Shown one piece after another: positions 27,173-37,316 of a stretch of DNA of 64,000 nucleotides. The notes under the pieces were generated by a model. The model made no database searches. It worked only from the letters and a program-made list of their open reading frames with translations, and was not told where the DNA came from. Position 1 is the stretch's first letter. Each line of letters starts with the position of its first letter. Source of the DNA: an uncultured SAR116 cluster alpha proteobacterium (lineage in GTDB: Bacteria; Pseudomonadota; Alphaproteobacteria; Puniceispirillales; Marisalimonadaceae); NCBI GenBank assembly GCA_902616615.1, contig CACMTN010000001.1:62001-126000 (forward strand), read 5' to 3'. Made by a program: the position numbers and the translations under genes.

Positions 27173-29746
27173 ATGAAATTTTTTTCCTATTTTGTAACAC
27201 TGGTGTTTTTATTAATTTTGTCTGCAATAGCAATGCTGTTTTATGGGCTTTGGTATTTTGGAAAAGATCTTCCAGATTATAAAGAATTATCAAAATATAA
27301 TCCTAACGTTGTAACTCGCATACATGCTGGAAATGGTGCACTATTAGCTGAATATGCAGTTCAAAAAAGAGTTTTTGTTCCTATAAGTGTAATACCCAAA
27401 AAAGTTATTAATGCATTTATTTCGGCTGAAGACAAAGAATTCTATAACCATTTTGGAATCGATTTAAAGGCTACCCTTAGAGCTTTAGTAACTAATATTA
27501 GAAATATTGGTACGGGTAAGAGATTAATTGGGGCATCTACAATTACACAACAAGTTGCAAAAAACTTTTTGTTATCATCTGAATTATCATATGAAAGGAA
27601 AATTAAAGAAGCTATTTTAGCAATCCGCATAGAAAGAGCTTTTACAAAAAATGAAATACTAGAACTATATTTAAATGAAATTTATTTAGGTTTTAAATCG
27701 TATGGTGTAGCAGCTGCAGCATTAAATTATTTTGATAAAAGCTTAGACAAACTTGATTTGTCAGAGGCTGCTTTCTTAGCAGCATTACCCAAAGCTCCTA
27801 ATAATTATAACCCAATTTATAAACAAAAGCAGGCTATCATGAGAAGAAATTGGGTTTTGTCACAAATGAGTAGAAATGGATTTATTGAAAAAAAAGTTAA
27901 AGAGACAGAAAGTTTAAAATTAATAAATATTCGAAAATCGAGTGGTATAGATCAGGGTTATGCACCTTATTTCACTGAAGAGGTAAGAAAAATTTTATAC
28001 AACAACAAAAATATTGGTTCTAAATTATACACAAATGGCTATTCAGTCAGAACTACACTTGATCCTTTTATACAACTAAAAGCTGAAGAAGCCTTAATTG
28101 AGGGATTAGAAAATTTAGATCAAAGGCAAGGTTGGAGAGGTCCAATTGATAATATTAATAAACTAGAATTTTCAAATAATGAAATCTTAAAATATTTGCA
28201 AAATTTTAGAGAACGGCTCCCAGAAAACAGAATGGCAGCAGTAGTTAAAACATTATCCAAAAATATTATTAATGTTTTAGTTCAAGGTAACAAGGAAGTT
28301 AAAATTGAATTTAAAAATGCTTCTTGGGCTAGACCTCAGACAATCAAAAAAGATAAAAATAACCGTTTAAATATTTTTTTAGGACCAAAGTATAAAGGCT
28401 TTAAAGAATTTATATCAAAAGGGGATGTAATAATTATTAAAGAAAACAAAAATAAAGATATGACCTATTACTCACTTTCTCAGATACCTAAAGTAAATGG
28501 TGCAATAGTTGCTTTGGATCCAAATACAGGCAGAGTATTAGCGATGAGTGGTGGTTATAATTTTAAAATTAGTGAGTTTAACAGAGCAACTCAAGCTAAA
28601 AGGCAACCAGGTTCTGCTTTCAAACCATTCGTTTATTTGGCTGCTTTAGAGAGAAATTATAAACCAACAGATTTGATACTAGATGCAGCATTAGCATTTG
28701 ATCAATGCTCAGGATGTAAAAAATGGAAACCTGCTAACTACACAAAGAAATTTTATGGTCCCAGTCCTATGAGATTAGGAATTGAAAAATCCAGAAATTT
28801 AATGACAGCAAGACTTGCTATTCAATTAATTGAAGAGGAAGAAATTGTAAAAAAATATTTAAAAATGGGATATAAAAATGAATTAATAGCGGATATTCTA
28901 AATAAAGATATTCTTGATATAAATTATATTGTTAATAATGTTGTAAAAAAACAAAGTAATAAAAAAAATAAAAATATTATTCAAGTTTATGCTGCTAAAT
29001 TTGGTATAACTGAAAACTTATCCTCATATCTATCAATGTCATTAGGCGCGGGTGAAACTAACTTACTAAGTCTAACAAATGCATATGGTATGATTGTTAA
29101 TGGAGGTAAAAAAATAACACCAACATTAATTGATCGTGTTCAAGATAGAAGAGGCGTAACAATTTTTAAACACGATGAAAGAGAATGTATAATTTGTAGT
29201 GGAAATTTATCTAATTCGCTTAAAATACCCTCAGTTGCCATCATAGATTCTAGAGAAAAAATTGTTTCTTCTTCATCTGCCTATCAAATGGTTTCAATGT
29301 TAAAAGGAGCAGTTAACAGGGGTACTGGGCTTGTTATTAATTCTTTAGGAAGACATCTAGCTGGGAAAACTGGCACAACAAATGGAAACACAGATGCTTG
29401 GTTTGTCGGTTTCTCAAGTGATTTAGTTGCAGGAATTTTTGTTGGTTTTGATGATCCAAGACCACTTGGCTTTAAAGAAACAGGAAGTTCGGTCTCAGCA
29501 CCAATTTTTAGAGATTTTATGAAAAAAGTTCTTATGAATAATCCTGACATTCCATTTAGAAGACCGGCAGGTATTAAGCTCATATCCGTAAATCCAAAAA
29601 CAGGATACCAAGTCAATTCAAAAGAAAAAGGATCAATCTTAGAGGCCTTCAAACCTGGGCAACTTCCCAATTTAAATTATGGTAAAAAAATAATTGATTT
29701 AAAAAAATCCCATAAAACACAAAAATATTTATCACCTTTATATTAA
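27173..29746 (+). CDS. mrcA: penicillin-binding protein 1A (bifunctional)
   Basis: Class A PBP that polymerises and crosslinks peptidoglycan. 857 aa: an N-terminal membrane anchor (5-28), glycosyltransferase-51 domain with FISAEDKEFYNHFGID (catalytic Glu), GASTITQQVAKN and LNEIYLG, an OB-like insert, and the transpeptidase with SAFKPF (SxxK), KSRNLMTARLA (SxN) and GKTGTTNGNTDAW (KTG). 43 bp after amiC and 18 bp before prfB. Confidence 0.95.
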   Translation: MKFFSYFVTLVFLLILSAIAMLFYGLWYFGKDLPDYKELSKYNPNVVTRIHAGNGALLAEYAVQKRVFVPISVIPKKVINAFISAEDKEFYNHFGIDLKATLRALVTNIRNIGTGKRLIGASTITQQVAKNFLLSSELSYERKIKEAILAIRIERAFTKNEILELYLNEIYLGFKSYGVAAAALNYFDKSLDKLDLSEAAFLAALPKAPNNYNPIYKQKQAIMRRNWVLSQMSRNGFIEKKVKETESLKLINIRKSSGIDQGYAPYFTEEVRKILYNNKNIGSKLYTNGYSVRTTLDPFIQLKAEEALIEGLENLDQRQGWRGPIDNINKLEFSNNEILKYLQNFRERLPENRMAAVVKTLSKNIINVLVQGNKEVKIEFKNASWARPQTIKKDKNNRLNIFLGPKYKGFKEFISKGDVIIIKENKNKDMTYYSLSQIPKVNGAIVALDPNTGRVLAMSGGYNFKISEFNRATQAKRQPGSAFKPFVYLAALERNYKPTDLILDAALAFDQCSGCKKWKPANYTKKFYGPSPMRLGIEKSRNLMTARLAIQLIEEEEIVKKYLKMGYKNELIADILNKDILDINYIVNNVVKKQSNKKNKNIIQVYAAKFGITENLSSYLSMSLGAGETNLLSLTNAYGMIVNGGKKITPTLIDRVQDRRGVTIFKHDERECIICSGNLSNSLKIPSVAIIDSREKIVSSSSAYQMVSMLKGAVNRGTGLVINSLGRHLAGKTGTTNGNTDAWFVGFSSDLVAGIFVGFDDPRPLGFKETGSSVSAPIFRDFMKKVLMNNPDIPFRRPAGIKLISVNPKTGYQVNSKEKGSILEAFKPGQLPNLNYGKKIIDLKKSHKTQKYLSPLY

Positions 29747-29764
29747 ACGCCTAGGTTATTTATT

Positions 29765-30871
29765 ATGCAGACTGAGACTCAACTAAAATTTAATGACATT
29801 GAACATACACTGAATATTTTAAAAAAACATTTCAATTGGGAAAATTCTCTTAATCGGATTAAAGAATTAAATAATTTAGTTGAATCACAAAATTTTTGGA
29901 ATGAAATAAACAAAGCCCAATCAATTATGAAAGAAAAAAAACAACTTGAAAAAATAATTGACCAAATAAAATCCGTAGAAACTGAAAAGAAAAATTTGTT
30001 TGAATTGTTCCAATTAGCTGAAGAAGAAAATGATACTTGTCTGATGGAAGAAACAATTGGGCATATAGAAAATCTAGTTAAAATTTGTAACAAACTTCAA
30101 TTAGAAAGCTTGTTATCGGGTGAAGCAGATGCAAATAATTGTTATATTGAAATTCATGCCGGAGCAGGAGGTACTGAAGCTCAAGATTGGGCGTTAATGT
30201 TACAAAGAATGTATTCGAGATGGTCCGAAAAAAGGGGATTTAAAGTTTCATCTATTGAAGAAAGTTCAGGAGATGAAGCTGGTATTAAGTCGTGTACAAT
30301 GTTAATAGAAGGATTTAATGCATATGGATGGGGGAAAACTGAATCTGGTGTTCATAGGTTAGTACGCATCTCACCTTTTGATTCTTCATCTAGAAGACAT
30401 ACTAGTTTTGCTTCTATTTGGATTTATCCTGAAATTAATGATAATATAGATATTCAAATAGAAGATAAAGATATAAGAATTGACACATATAGAGCTTCTG
30501 GGGCAGGTGGTCAGCATGTGAATAAAACAGATTCTGCTATAAGAATAACTCATTTATCTACTAACACAGTCGTTCAATGTCAAAATGATAGATCACAGCA
30601 TAGAAATAAAGCTCAAGCGATGTCAATGCTTAAAGCTAAATTGTATGAAATAGAATTAAAAAAAAGAGAAGAGGTAAATAATCAAAATGAGGTAGATAAA
30701 GGTGAAATTGGATGGGGAAGTCAAATAAGGTCTTATGTACTTCATCCATACCAAATGGTTAAGGATCTTCGTACCAATGTAGAAGTAGGAAATACACAAG
30801 CTGTATTGGATGGAGATATTGATGTATTTATTGAATCTGCCCTAGCGCTTAAAGTAGGAATGAAAAGATAA
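29765..30871 (+). CDS. prfB: peptide chain release factor 2
   Basis: Terminates translation at UGA/UAA. 368 aa with the SPF anticodon-like tripeptide (VRISPFDSS) that marks RF2 rather than RF1, and the GGQ catalytic loop (SGAGGQHVNKTDSA). The reading frame is continuous through the N-terminal helix where E. coli carries the programmed +1 frameshift, so no autoregulatory UGA is present here. It follows mrcA closely and is convergent with bcp, 5 bp away. Confidence 0.96.
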   Translation: MQTETQLKFNDIEHTLNILKKHFNWENSLNRIKELNNLVESQNFWNEINKAQSIMKEKKQLEKIIDQIKSVETEKKNLFELFQLAEEENDTCLMEETIGHIENLVKICNKLQLESLLSGEADANNCYIEIHAGAGGTEAQDWALMLQRMYSRWSEKRGFKVSSIEESSGDEAGIKSCTMLIEGFNAYGWGKTESGVHRLVRISPFDSSSRRHTSFASIWIYPEINDNIDIQIEDKDIRIDTYRASGAGGQHVNKTDSAIRITHLSTNTVVQCQNDRSQHRNKAQAMSMLKAKLYEIELKKREEVNNQNEVDKGEIGWGSQIRSYVLHPYQMVKDLRTNVEVGNTQAVLDGDIDVFIESALALKVGMKR

Positions 30872-30876
30872 AAAAA

Positions 30877-31341
30877 TTACATATTTATTTTTTTAACAGC
30901 TGCTAGCACTTCTTCAGCATGGCCAGTTACTTTTACCTTTTCCCAAACATTGGTGATAATCCCTTGTGAATTAGATAAAAATGTAGATCTTTGAATTCCC
31001 ATATATTTTTTGCCATACATCGATTTTTCAACCCAAACACCAAATTGTTCACAAACATTATTTTCAAAATCAGAACCAAGCTCACATGTTAAACCATACT
31101 TATTTCTAAATTTACTTTGTTTTTTTACATCATCTTTCGAAATTCCAATAACAACACATTTTAGTTGTTCAAAGTTTTTTTGAAGATTAGTAAATGCAAT
31201 TGATTCTGCAGTACAACCAGAAGTGTCGGCTCTAGGGAAAAAGAAAACTACCATATTTTTCCCAACATGATCTGAAACTTTAAATTCACCCGTATCAGTT
31301 GATATTTCAAAATTGGGTATTCTATCGTTTATTTTTAACAT
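30877..31341 (-). CDS. bcp: thioredoxin-dependent peroxiredoxin (Bcp/PrxQ)
   Basis: Reduces hydrogen and organic peroxides. 154 aa with the peroxidatic Cys in DTSGCTAESIAF (near residue 42) and the family context FFFPRADTSGCT. The usual PrxQ resolving Cys five residues later is replaced (the segment reads GCTAESIAF), so recycling may follow the one-Cys or a different-Cys route through the other cysteines at CVVIG, CELGS or CEQFG. It is divergent from the AsmA-like gene. Confidence 0.92.
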   Translation of the reverse strand: MLKINDRIPNFEISTDTGEFKVSDHVGKNMVVFFFPRADTSGCTAESIAFTNLQKNFEQLKCVVIGISKDDVKKQSKFRNKYGLTCELGSDFENNVCEQFGVWVEKSMYGKKYMGIQRSTFLSNSQGIITNVWEKVKVTGHAEEVLAAVKKINM

Positions 31342-31446
31342 GAATAATCTCTCATATGATTAGGATTAAATTTATTATTAAGTTATATTATAAGACAAAA
31401 ATATATCAACAAAGATTTAGTTGTGAGAATTTAGGAAAAATAAAAC

Positions 31447-34400
31447 ATGAAAAAAAATCTATTTTTATTATTTTTCACTTTAATCCTGATTGTCTTTGGA
31501 TCAATATCAACATTATTTTTTTATCCGGAACGAACTCAAACTTTCATTATTGAAACTTTTAATTTTAAAAAAAAAATAAATGACAAGGTTCAATACTTTT
31601 TTTCAAGGAAAATAAATGATGAAAATATAAAAGTTAATATTGAAACAATAAATTTTCTGAAACCTGAATGGCCAAATATTGCTAAATTTAGGTTAAAAAA
31701 TGTTAGTATTTTTTCCTTAGGACAAAAAAGAAAGTCTAATATTAAATTTATTGAAATTGGATTATCTTATCATAATCTTTTTAAAATTTTTCTTTCAAAT
31801 GAAAATGATATTCATTTCAACCACATAGATTTTCAAGATTTAAAATTAAACGCAAGAATTGATAAAGATAAATTTGTACCCGGCCCACTAATTAAAATTT
31901 TTTCATTAATTAACCAAAATAATTTTCAAGTCTCACCTAATATAAAAAAATTAATAAAAAATAAAGTTGATATTGGAGAAATAAATTTTCTATTAGTTGA
32001 TAACAGAGATTTGCGAATGAAACGAATTTTAGAAATAAATTGTGAAAATGTATTCATATCAGAAAGTGTTCGCAAATCTAGACTTGTAGAGATGCTGTGT
32101 AAAAAAGAACAAGATAATCTATTATTCCTTAAAGCAAATTTATATGAAAATTATAATACTTTTAGTGGAGAGTTTAAAAATTTTGACACTAATTTTTTCA
32201 TGGATGATTGGTTAATTGAAAATTTTCAATTTATTACAAAAGGTTTTAATAGTCATTTAAATGGAAGTTATAATATTAGAACTAATAAAGATTTTCGTAT
32301 AGAAAATGTTAAAATTGAAACACACGATTCTTTTTTAATATCATATGACAAATATGATGAAGAAATTTCAGAAATAAGACTTAATGGTGAATTTACTTGG
32401 GATAGGAAAAATAATTTGTTAAAATTTTCTAATATAATTTTAGATAATCAGTTGGTTGCATTTGGTGAAATTGACTTGAAGTCCAAAAAGGGCTCTTTAA
32501 ATTTTTCAACTAAAACAATATTGATGGAAGATTTTAAAATTTATTTAAAAAAATATTCAAATTTTTATCCAACTCTATTTAGATTGAATTTTAATAAAAC
32601 ACTTAATGAATTCAAAGGAGGTAATTTAACAAATTTAAGTGTAGACCTTAAATTTACTTTATTGAAAAATTTCATCATAGAAGAAATTACTGGTTTATCT
32701 AATTTCAGTAATATTCAATTGGACCGTAATGATAAAATTTTCAAAAAAATACATAGTAGAATGTCAGGAGATTTAAAGTTTGGATTTTATCCAAAAAATA
32801 CAAAAGAAAATTTGGCTCAATTAAAACTAATTGCATCTGATGGTTTTGTTATATTTAATGACTTAAAATTTCAGTATGAATTTACTAAAGCATTAATTAG
32901 TGGTAATCTATATGATGACCATTTTATAATTTCTCAGGCAGATTTTTTTAAAAAAAATAATTTAGAATATTCATTCCAAAATGTTAAAATAAGCAACAAT
33001 GAATTCAATATTGAAAAAGTTCAGTACATTAACAACAATAAATTACAATATGAATTTAATGATACATTAATAAGTAATTTGAATGTTAAAAAAAGTTTTT
33101 TGAAAATAAAAAATAATGAAGAAATATCAAGTTTTATTAAAAGAAGATTTGACATTGAACTCATTGGAGATGTAGAAACTGGAATTAATCTGTCAGGAAA
33201 TCTTAAAAATTTGAACTTTCAACTAAACCTGAACTCTAATCTTAAAAACTCATATTTGAACATACATTATTTAGATTTAATTAAGAAAAAAAATATCGCA
33301 TCTTCAATAATGTCTAAAATATTAGTAATTAAAGGTAATATCGCTGTTTTAAAAAATACGTATTTAAAGGTTGAAAATGATATTTATGAAATAGGTCTTA
33401 TTGAGTTAAATAAAAATAATGTTGGTAAGGTTTCAATTAAAAATTTAAAGACACCTAAATTAAATATTGATGAAATTTTATTCACAAAGGATGGTAAAAA
33501 TGTGTATGTAGAGGTAACTGGAAAAAAAATTGATTTGTCTAATCTTAGTAAAAATTTAAAAAGTAAAAACCAAAAAACTAAAAGTATAAATCTTGACTTA
33601 ACGGCAGATTTAATAAGATTAAATTCAAAAATATCACTAACAGGCAATTTAAAAGGTAAGATAAAAGACAATTCATTTAACTCAATAGCCTATGGGAAAT
33701 TACTATTAGGAGGAAAGTCTTTAATTGATAATGGTGAATTTAAATTAAACGTAAATAATAAAATTTCTAGATTAGAAGGTTTAGGTTCAGTTGGAGGAGC
33801 AGAAACAAAAATTAATTTACAAAAAAAAATTAATAGCTTTCCGAGTTTGCTTTTTGAAACTTCTGACGGAGGAAAGCTTCTAAGTGCGCTTGGTTTTACA
33901 AAAAATATTAAAAGTGGTGATATGAAAATTAATATAAATTTTTTAAATAATGAATATAATCATTATAATGGGAATATAAAATCCAAAAAATTTAGTTTAA
34001 TAAATGCACCGGGAATAATAAACGCTCTTTCTGTGTTAAGTTTTTCAGGGATAGGGTCAATAATTTCTGGTGAAGGAGTTTTTTTTGATAAAGGACAAGT
34101 AAATATAAATGTACAAAATAAAATCTTTAATTTTGATAAACTTTATCTCTCAAGTGAATCATTAGGAATAGCTGCTCAGGGAAAAATTAACTTCAAAAAA
34201 AAATCTATTAATATGAATGGTTCAATTGCTCCAATTAAGTTAATATCAAAAATATTGAGTGTTGTACCTGCTGTTGGTGAATTATTAACAGGTTTAAAAA
34301 AAGAAGGACTTTTTGCAGGGCAATTCAAAATGGTAGGTTTAATAGAAAAACCTGAAATAAAATTGAATACGATGTCTTTCGCGCCAGGTATTTTAAGGGA

Positions 34401-34464
34401 TTTGTTTTCAGAGAATTGGCTTGATAATAAAAATAATTTTTTTATAAACAAAACTATAAATTAA
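31447..34464 (+). CDS. AsmA/DUF3971-type inter-membrane protein
   Basis: 1005 aa, one N-terminal membrane anchor (4-26), then a very long periplasmic chain rich in beta strands (alternating hydrophobic pattern) with an AsmA-like C-terminal region (SFAPGILRDLFS near the end; SSESLGIAAQGKINFKKKSINMNGSIAP). The C-terminal block resembles YhdP/TamB-family lipid-transfer proteins, which form groove-like bridges between the two membranes. Lys/Asn-rich and highly A+T-biased. It sits between bcp and tyrS as in other alphaproteobacteria. The lipid-transport role is family inference. Confidence 0.8.
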   Translation: MKKNLFLLFFTLILIVFGSISTLFFYPERTQTFIIETFNFKKKINDKVQYFFSRKINDENIKVNIETINFLKPEWPNIAKFRLKNVSIFSLGQKRKSNIKFIEIGLSYHNLFKIFLSNENDIHFNHIDFQDLKLNARIDKDKFVPGPLIKIFSLINQNNFQVSPNIKKLIKNKVDIGEINFLLVDNRDLRMKRILEINCENVFISESVRKSRLVEMLCKKEQDNLLFLKANLYENYNTFSGEFKNFDTNFFMDDWLIENFQFITKGFNSHLNGSYNIRTNKDFRIENVKIETHDSFLISYDKYDEEISEIRLNGEFTWDRKNNLLKFSNIILDNQLVAFGEIDLKSKKGSLNFSTKTILMEDFKIYLKKYSNFYPTLFRLNFNKTLNEFKGGNLTNLSVDLKFTLLKNFIIEEITGLSNFSNIQLDRNDKIFKKIHSRMSGDLKFGFYPKNTKENLAQLKLIASDGFVIFNDLKFQYEFTKALISGNLYDDHFIISQADFFKKNNLEYSFQNVKISNNEFNIEKVQYINNNKLQYEFNDTLISNLNVKKSFLKIKNNEEISSFIKRRFDIELIGDVETGINLSGNLKNLNFQLNLNSNLKNSYLNIHYLDLIKKKNIASSIMSKILVIKGNIAVLKNTYLKVENDIYEIGLIELNKNNVGKVSIKNLKTPKLNIDEILFTKDGKNVYVEVTGKKIDLSNLSKNLKSKNQKTKSINLDLTADLIRLNSKISLTGNLKGKIKDNSFNSIAYGKLLLGGKSLIDNGEFKLNVNNKISRLEGLGSVGGAETKINLQKKINSFPSLLFETSDGGKLLSALGFTKNIKSGDMKININFLNNEYNHYNGNIKSKKFSLINAPGIINALSVLSFSGIGSIISGEGVFFDKGQVNINVQNKIFNFDKLYLSSESLGIAAQGKINFKKKSINMNGSIAPIKLISKILSVVPAVGELLTGLKKEGLFAGQFKMVGLIEKPEIKLNTMSFAPGILRDLFSENWLDNKNNFFINKTIN

Positions 34465-35706
34465 TTAACTCAAAATAAGAAGACCATGTTTTTTTTTCCC
34501 GAATGAAATTTTTGCTTTGCCATTTTTATAGTCTTTGTTTGATAAAGTATAGTACTCATCATTTACTATTTTTCCATTGATCTTTGCTCCATTACCTCTA
34601 ATTAACCTTCTAGCTTCTCCATTAGTATTCAAAAAATTTAAAATTCTAAGTGCATCGATGAATTTTATCTCACTATTAGTGATTTTTACACTAGGCAAAT
34701 TATCATCAGTTTTAGATTTAGAAAATAAATTGGCTGAGGATAAAGAAATTTTATTCGCAGCATCCTCACTTCTACATAATTTTGTAACTTCATTTGCCAA
34801 AATTATCTTAGCCTCGTTAATTTCAGCTCCTTTTAATTTTTCTAATTTACTTATCTCTGTTATAGAAAGTTCTGTAAATAATTTCAAAAATTTGACAACA
34901 TCTAAATCTTCTGTATTTCTCCAATACTGCCAAAAATCCCAATCAGATAGTTGATCATTATTTAACCAAATAGCTCCAGTAGCAGTTTTGCCCATTTTAG
35001 CGCCGCTACTTGTTGTTAGAAGTGGAGAAGTTAAACCATAAGTTTGTTTTGAAGATACTTTTCTTACCAAATCCAAGCCAGTTATAATGTTACCCCATTG
35101 ATCTGAGCCACCCATCTGGATTTTACAATCATAATTTTTTGCTAGCTGTAAAAAATCAAAAGCTTGAAGCAAAGAGTAATTAAATTCTAAAAAAGATAAA
35201 TTTTGTTCTCTTTCAAGTCGAAGTTTTACACTTTCAAGATTAATTAATTTGTTCACTGAAAAATAAGATCCATAATCTCTTAAAAAGGATATATAATTTA
35301 AGTCTTCTAACCAGTCCGAATTATCAACCATAATAGCATCATTATCTTTTTCACCAAATTCTAAAAATTTTTCGAAAATAGTTTTTATATTTTTTTTATT
35401 GTAAATAATTTTTTCAGAAGAGATAAGAGGGCGGGCACTGTCTTTGCCAGAAGGATCTCCAATTTTCGTTGTACCACCTCCCATCAAAACTATAGGTTTA
35501 TTTCCTGTTTTTTGGAACCAACGTAACATCATTATTTGAATTAATGACCCGACATGCAAAGAAGGTGCAGTACAATCAAATCCAATATAACCAACTATCG
35601 GATTAATTAACATTTCCTTTTGAAGATTTTCTTTATCAGTAATTTGATGAATAAAACCTCTTTCAGACATAATATTGATAAAGTCATAGTTATTTATTTT
35701 AACCAT
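34465..35706 (-). CDS. tyrS: tyrosyl-tRNA synthetase
   Basis: 413 aa class I aminoacyl-tRNA synthetase. The HIGH-type motif is PSLHVGSLIQ, the tyrosine-binding region includes YIGFDCTAPS and MGGSDQWGNIITG, and the KMSKS-type loop is GAKMGKTATG. A C-terminal S4-like RNA-binding domain (ALRILNFLNTNGEARRLIRGNGAKING) completes the usual layout. Its stop codon begins one base after the AsmA-like gene, convergent. Confidence 0.96.
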   Translation of the reverse strand: MVKINNYDFINIMSERGFIHQITDKENLQKEMLINPIVGYIGFDCTAPSLHVGSLIQIMMLRWFQKTGNKPIVLMGGGTTKIGDPSGKDSARPLISSEKIIYNKKNIKTIFEKFLEFGEKDNDAIMVDNSDWLEDLNYISFLRDYGSYFSVNKLINLESVKLRLEREQNLSFLEFNYSLLQAFDFLQLAKNYDCKIQMGGSDQWGNIITGLDLVRKVSSKQTYGLTSPLLTTSSGAKMGKTATGAIWLNNDQLSDWDFWQYWRNTEDLDVVKFLKLFTELSITEISKLEKLKGAEINEAKIILANEVTKLCRSEDAANKISLSSANLFSKSKTDDNLPSVKITNSEIKFIDALRILNFLNTNGEARRLIRGNGAKINGKIVNDEYYTLSNKDYKNGKAKISFGKKKHGLLILS

Positions 35707-35728
35707 TTTATAATCTCATAATTGATTG

Positions 35729-36388
35729 TTATAGCTCAATATATTCTGAAGAATCTAAAACGTTATTTAGATATTGTTTTATTGAAACCATTAATTCTTG
35801 ATCATGGTATGAAAACATATGATTAGCTTCTTTTACGTATTCTACTTCTATTTTAATACCTTTTTGAATAGATATTTTATCTACAAGTCTTTGTATTACC
35901 TCGCTAGGGACTCTTTTATTATTTTCTCCATGGATAATTAGACCTGACGCTGGACATGGTGCTAAAAAAGAAAAATCAAATTTATCAGCAGGTGGTGAGA
36001 CTGCAATAAAACCTGCAATTTCTGGTCTACGCATCATTAATTGCATTCCTACCCAAGATCCAAAAGAAAATCCAGCAATGAAAGTATATCTTGATTGGAG
36101 ATTTTGTGATTGAATCCAATCTAAGACAGCTGCAGCATCTGCAAGTTCACCTTCACCGCCTTCGTAAATACCTTCACTTCTGCCTACACCCCTAAAATTA
36201 AAACGTAAAACTGAAAATCCTCTATTTCTAAATTCGTGATACATTCCATAGGTTACTTTATTGTTCATGCTTCCACCCTTATTAGGTTCAGGATGAAGTA
36301 TCAAAGCTATTGGGCTATCTGGTGATGGTCCAGAATTATATCTACACTCTATTCTCCCGTGGGGTCCATTAAGAATTACCTCAGGCAT
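35729..36388 (-). CDS. alpha/beta hydrolase, COG2945 type
   Basis: 219 aa single-domain hydrolase. Features: N-terminal LILHPEPNKGGSMNNKV, FRGVGRSEG, the nucleophile elbow GFSFGSW (Ser near 108), an acidic segment and the C-terminal His in EANHMFSYH. This conserved proteobacterial family is annotated as a predicted esterase; its substrate is unknown. It lies 22 bp upstream of tyrS on the same strand and is probably cotranscribed. Confidence 0.85.
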   Translation of the reverse strand: MPEVILNGPHGRIECRYNSGPSPDSPIALILHPEPNKGGSMNNKVTYGMYHEFRNRGFSVLRFNFRGVGRSEGIYEGGEGELADAAAVLDWIQSQNLQSRYTFIAGFSFGSWVGMQLMMRRPEIAGFIAVSPPADKFDFSFLAPCPASGLIIHGENNKRVPSEVIQRLVDKISIQKGIKIEVEYVKEANHMFSYHDQELMVSIKQYLNNVLDSSEYIEL

Positions 36389-36605
36389 TTGTTTTCTCCA
36401 GAAAATAAATATATACTTTATATCACAAATTAAAGATTGTATAAAACTATAAAGGCACTAACATAAAATATGAATGCTCATCGAATAATTATTAAACTGA
36501 CATATGTCAACATTAATTAAGTTTTAGAACTAATGAAGTATTAATCATTTAAAATTCATCTATTTTTAATGCAGATTAAATAATGATTTCTTATGGAAAA
36601 ATAAA

Positions 36606-37292
36606 ATGATTTTTAAAAATCTTTTAAAAGAAATAGACTCTATTATAGATAGGGATCCTGCCGCAGGAAGTAGGATAGGAGTTGTTTTTTTATATCCAAC
36701 CTTTCACGTTATGTTTTTTTATAAAATTGGAAATATATTTTGGAGATATAATTTAAGATTTTTTGCTAGGATGATTATGTATTTTGCAAGAATTTTCACA
36801 GGTATTGAAATACATCCAGCAGCAAAAATAGGAGCTAATTTCTTTATGGATCATGGATTAGGTATAGTTATAGGTGAAACTACTGAAATAGGTGATAACG
36901 TTACTATTTATCAAGGTGTTACATTAGGTGGTATAATGCCTTCAATAGAAAGTGATTTACAAAGAAATCAAAAAAGACATCCTACAATAGGTAATAATGT
37001 AATCATTGGATCTGGTGCTCAAATTTTAGGTGCAATTAATGTTGGTGAGAATGCTAGAATTGGAGCAAATTCTGTTGTTTCAAAAGATGTTCCAGCAAAT
37101 GTTACTGTAGCTGGAGTGCCTGCAAGAGAATTTGCAAGATCAAAGAAAAAAGAATCTTTTAGAGCTTATGGAATATCAGCAAATCATTCTGACCCAAGAG
37201 AAAAAATTTTAGTTGATCTACTTAAAAAAGTAGAAAATTTAGAAAAGAAAATTAAAGCATTAAGTAATGAAAAAAATGAAAAAAAAATTTAA
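36606..37292 (+). CDS. cysE: serine O-acetyltransferase
   Basis: Makes O-acetylserine for cysteine synthesis. 228 aa, the shorter EpsC/NifP-like form: helical N-terminus (1-65), then a left-handed beta-helix of hexapeptide repeats with the active-site segment GIEIHPAAKIGANFFMDHGLGIVIGETTEIGD. The C-terminus ends in a Lys/Glu coiled stretch. It leads the cysE - desulfurase - ferredoxin - mnmA run, linking cysteine supply to sulfur mobilisation. Confidence 0.93.
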   Translation: MIFKNLLKEIDSIIDRDPAAGSRIGVVFLYPTFHVMFFYKIGNIFWRYNLRFFARMIMYFARIFTGIEIHPAAKIGANFFMDHGLGIVIGETTEIGDNVTIYQGVTLGGIMPSIESDLQRNQKRHPTIGNNVIIGSGAQILGAINVGENARIGANSVVSKDVPANVTVAGVPAREFARSKKKESFRAYGISANHSDPREKILVDLLKKVENLEKKIKALSNEKNEKKI

Positions 37293-37316
37293 TTTTTCAG
37301 GTATTAAGTTTTAGTT

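Noticed and set aside
29765-29890. Possible programmed frameshift in prfB
   Set aside because: The reading frame is continuous through the N-terminal helix and there is no in-frame TGA, so no frameshift is needed.
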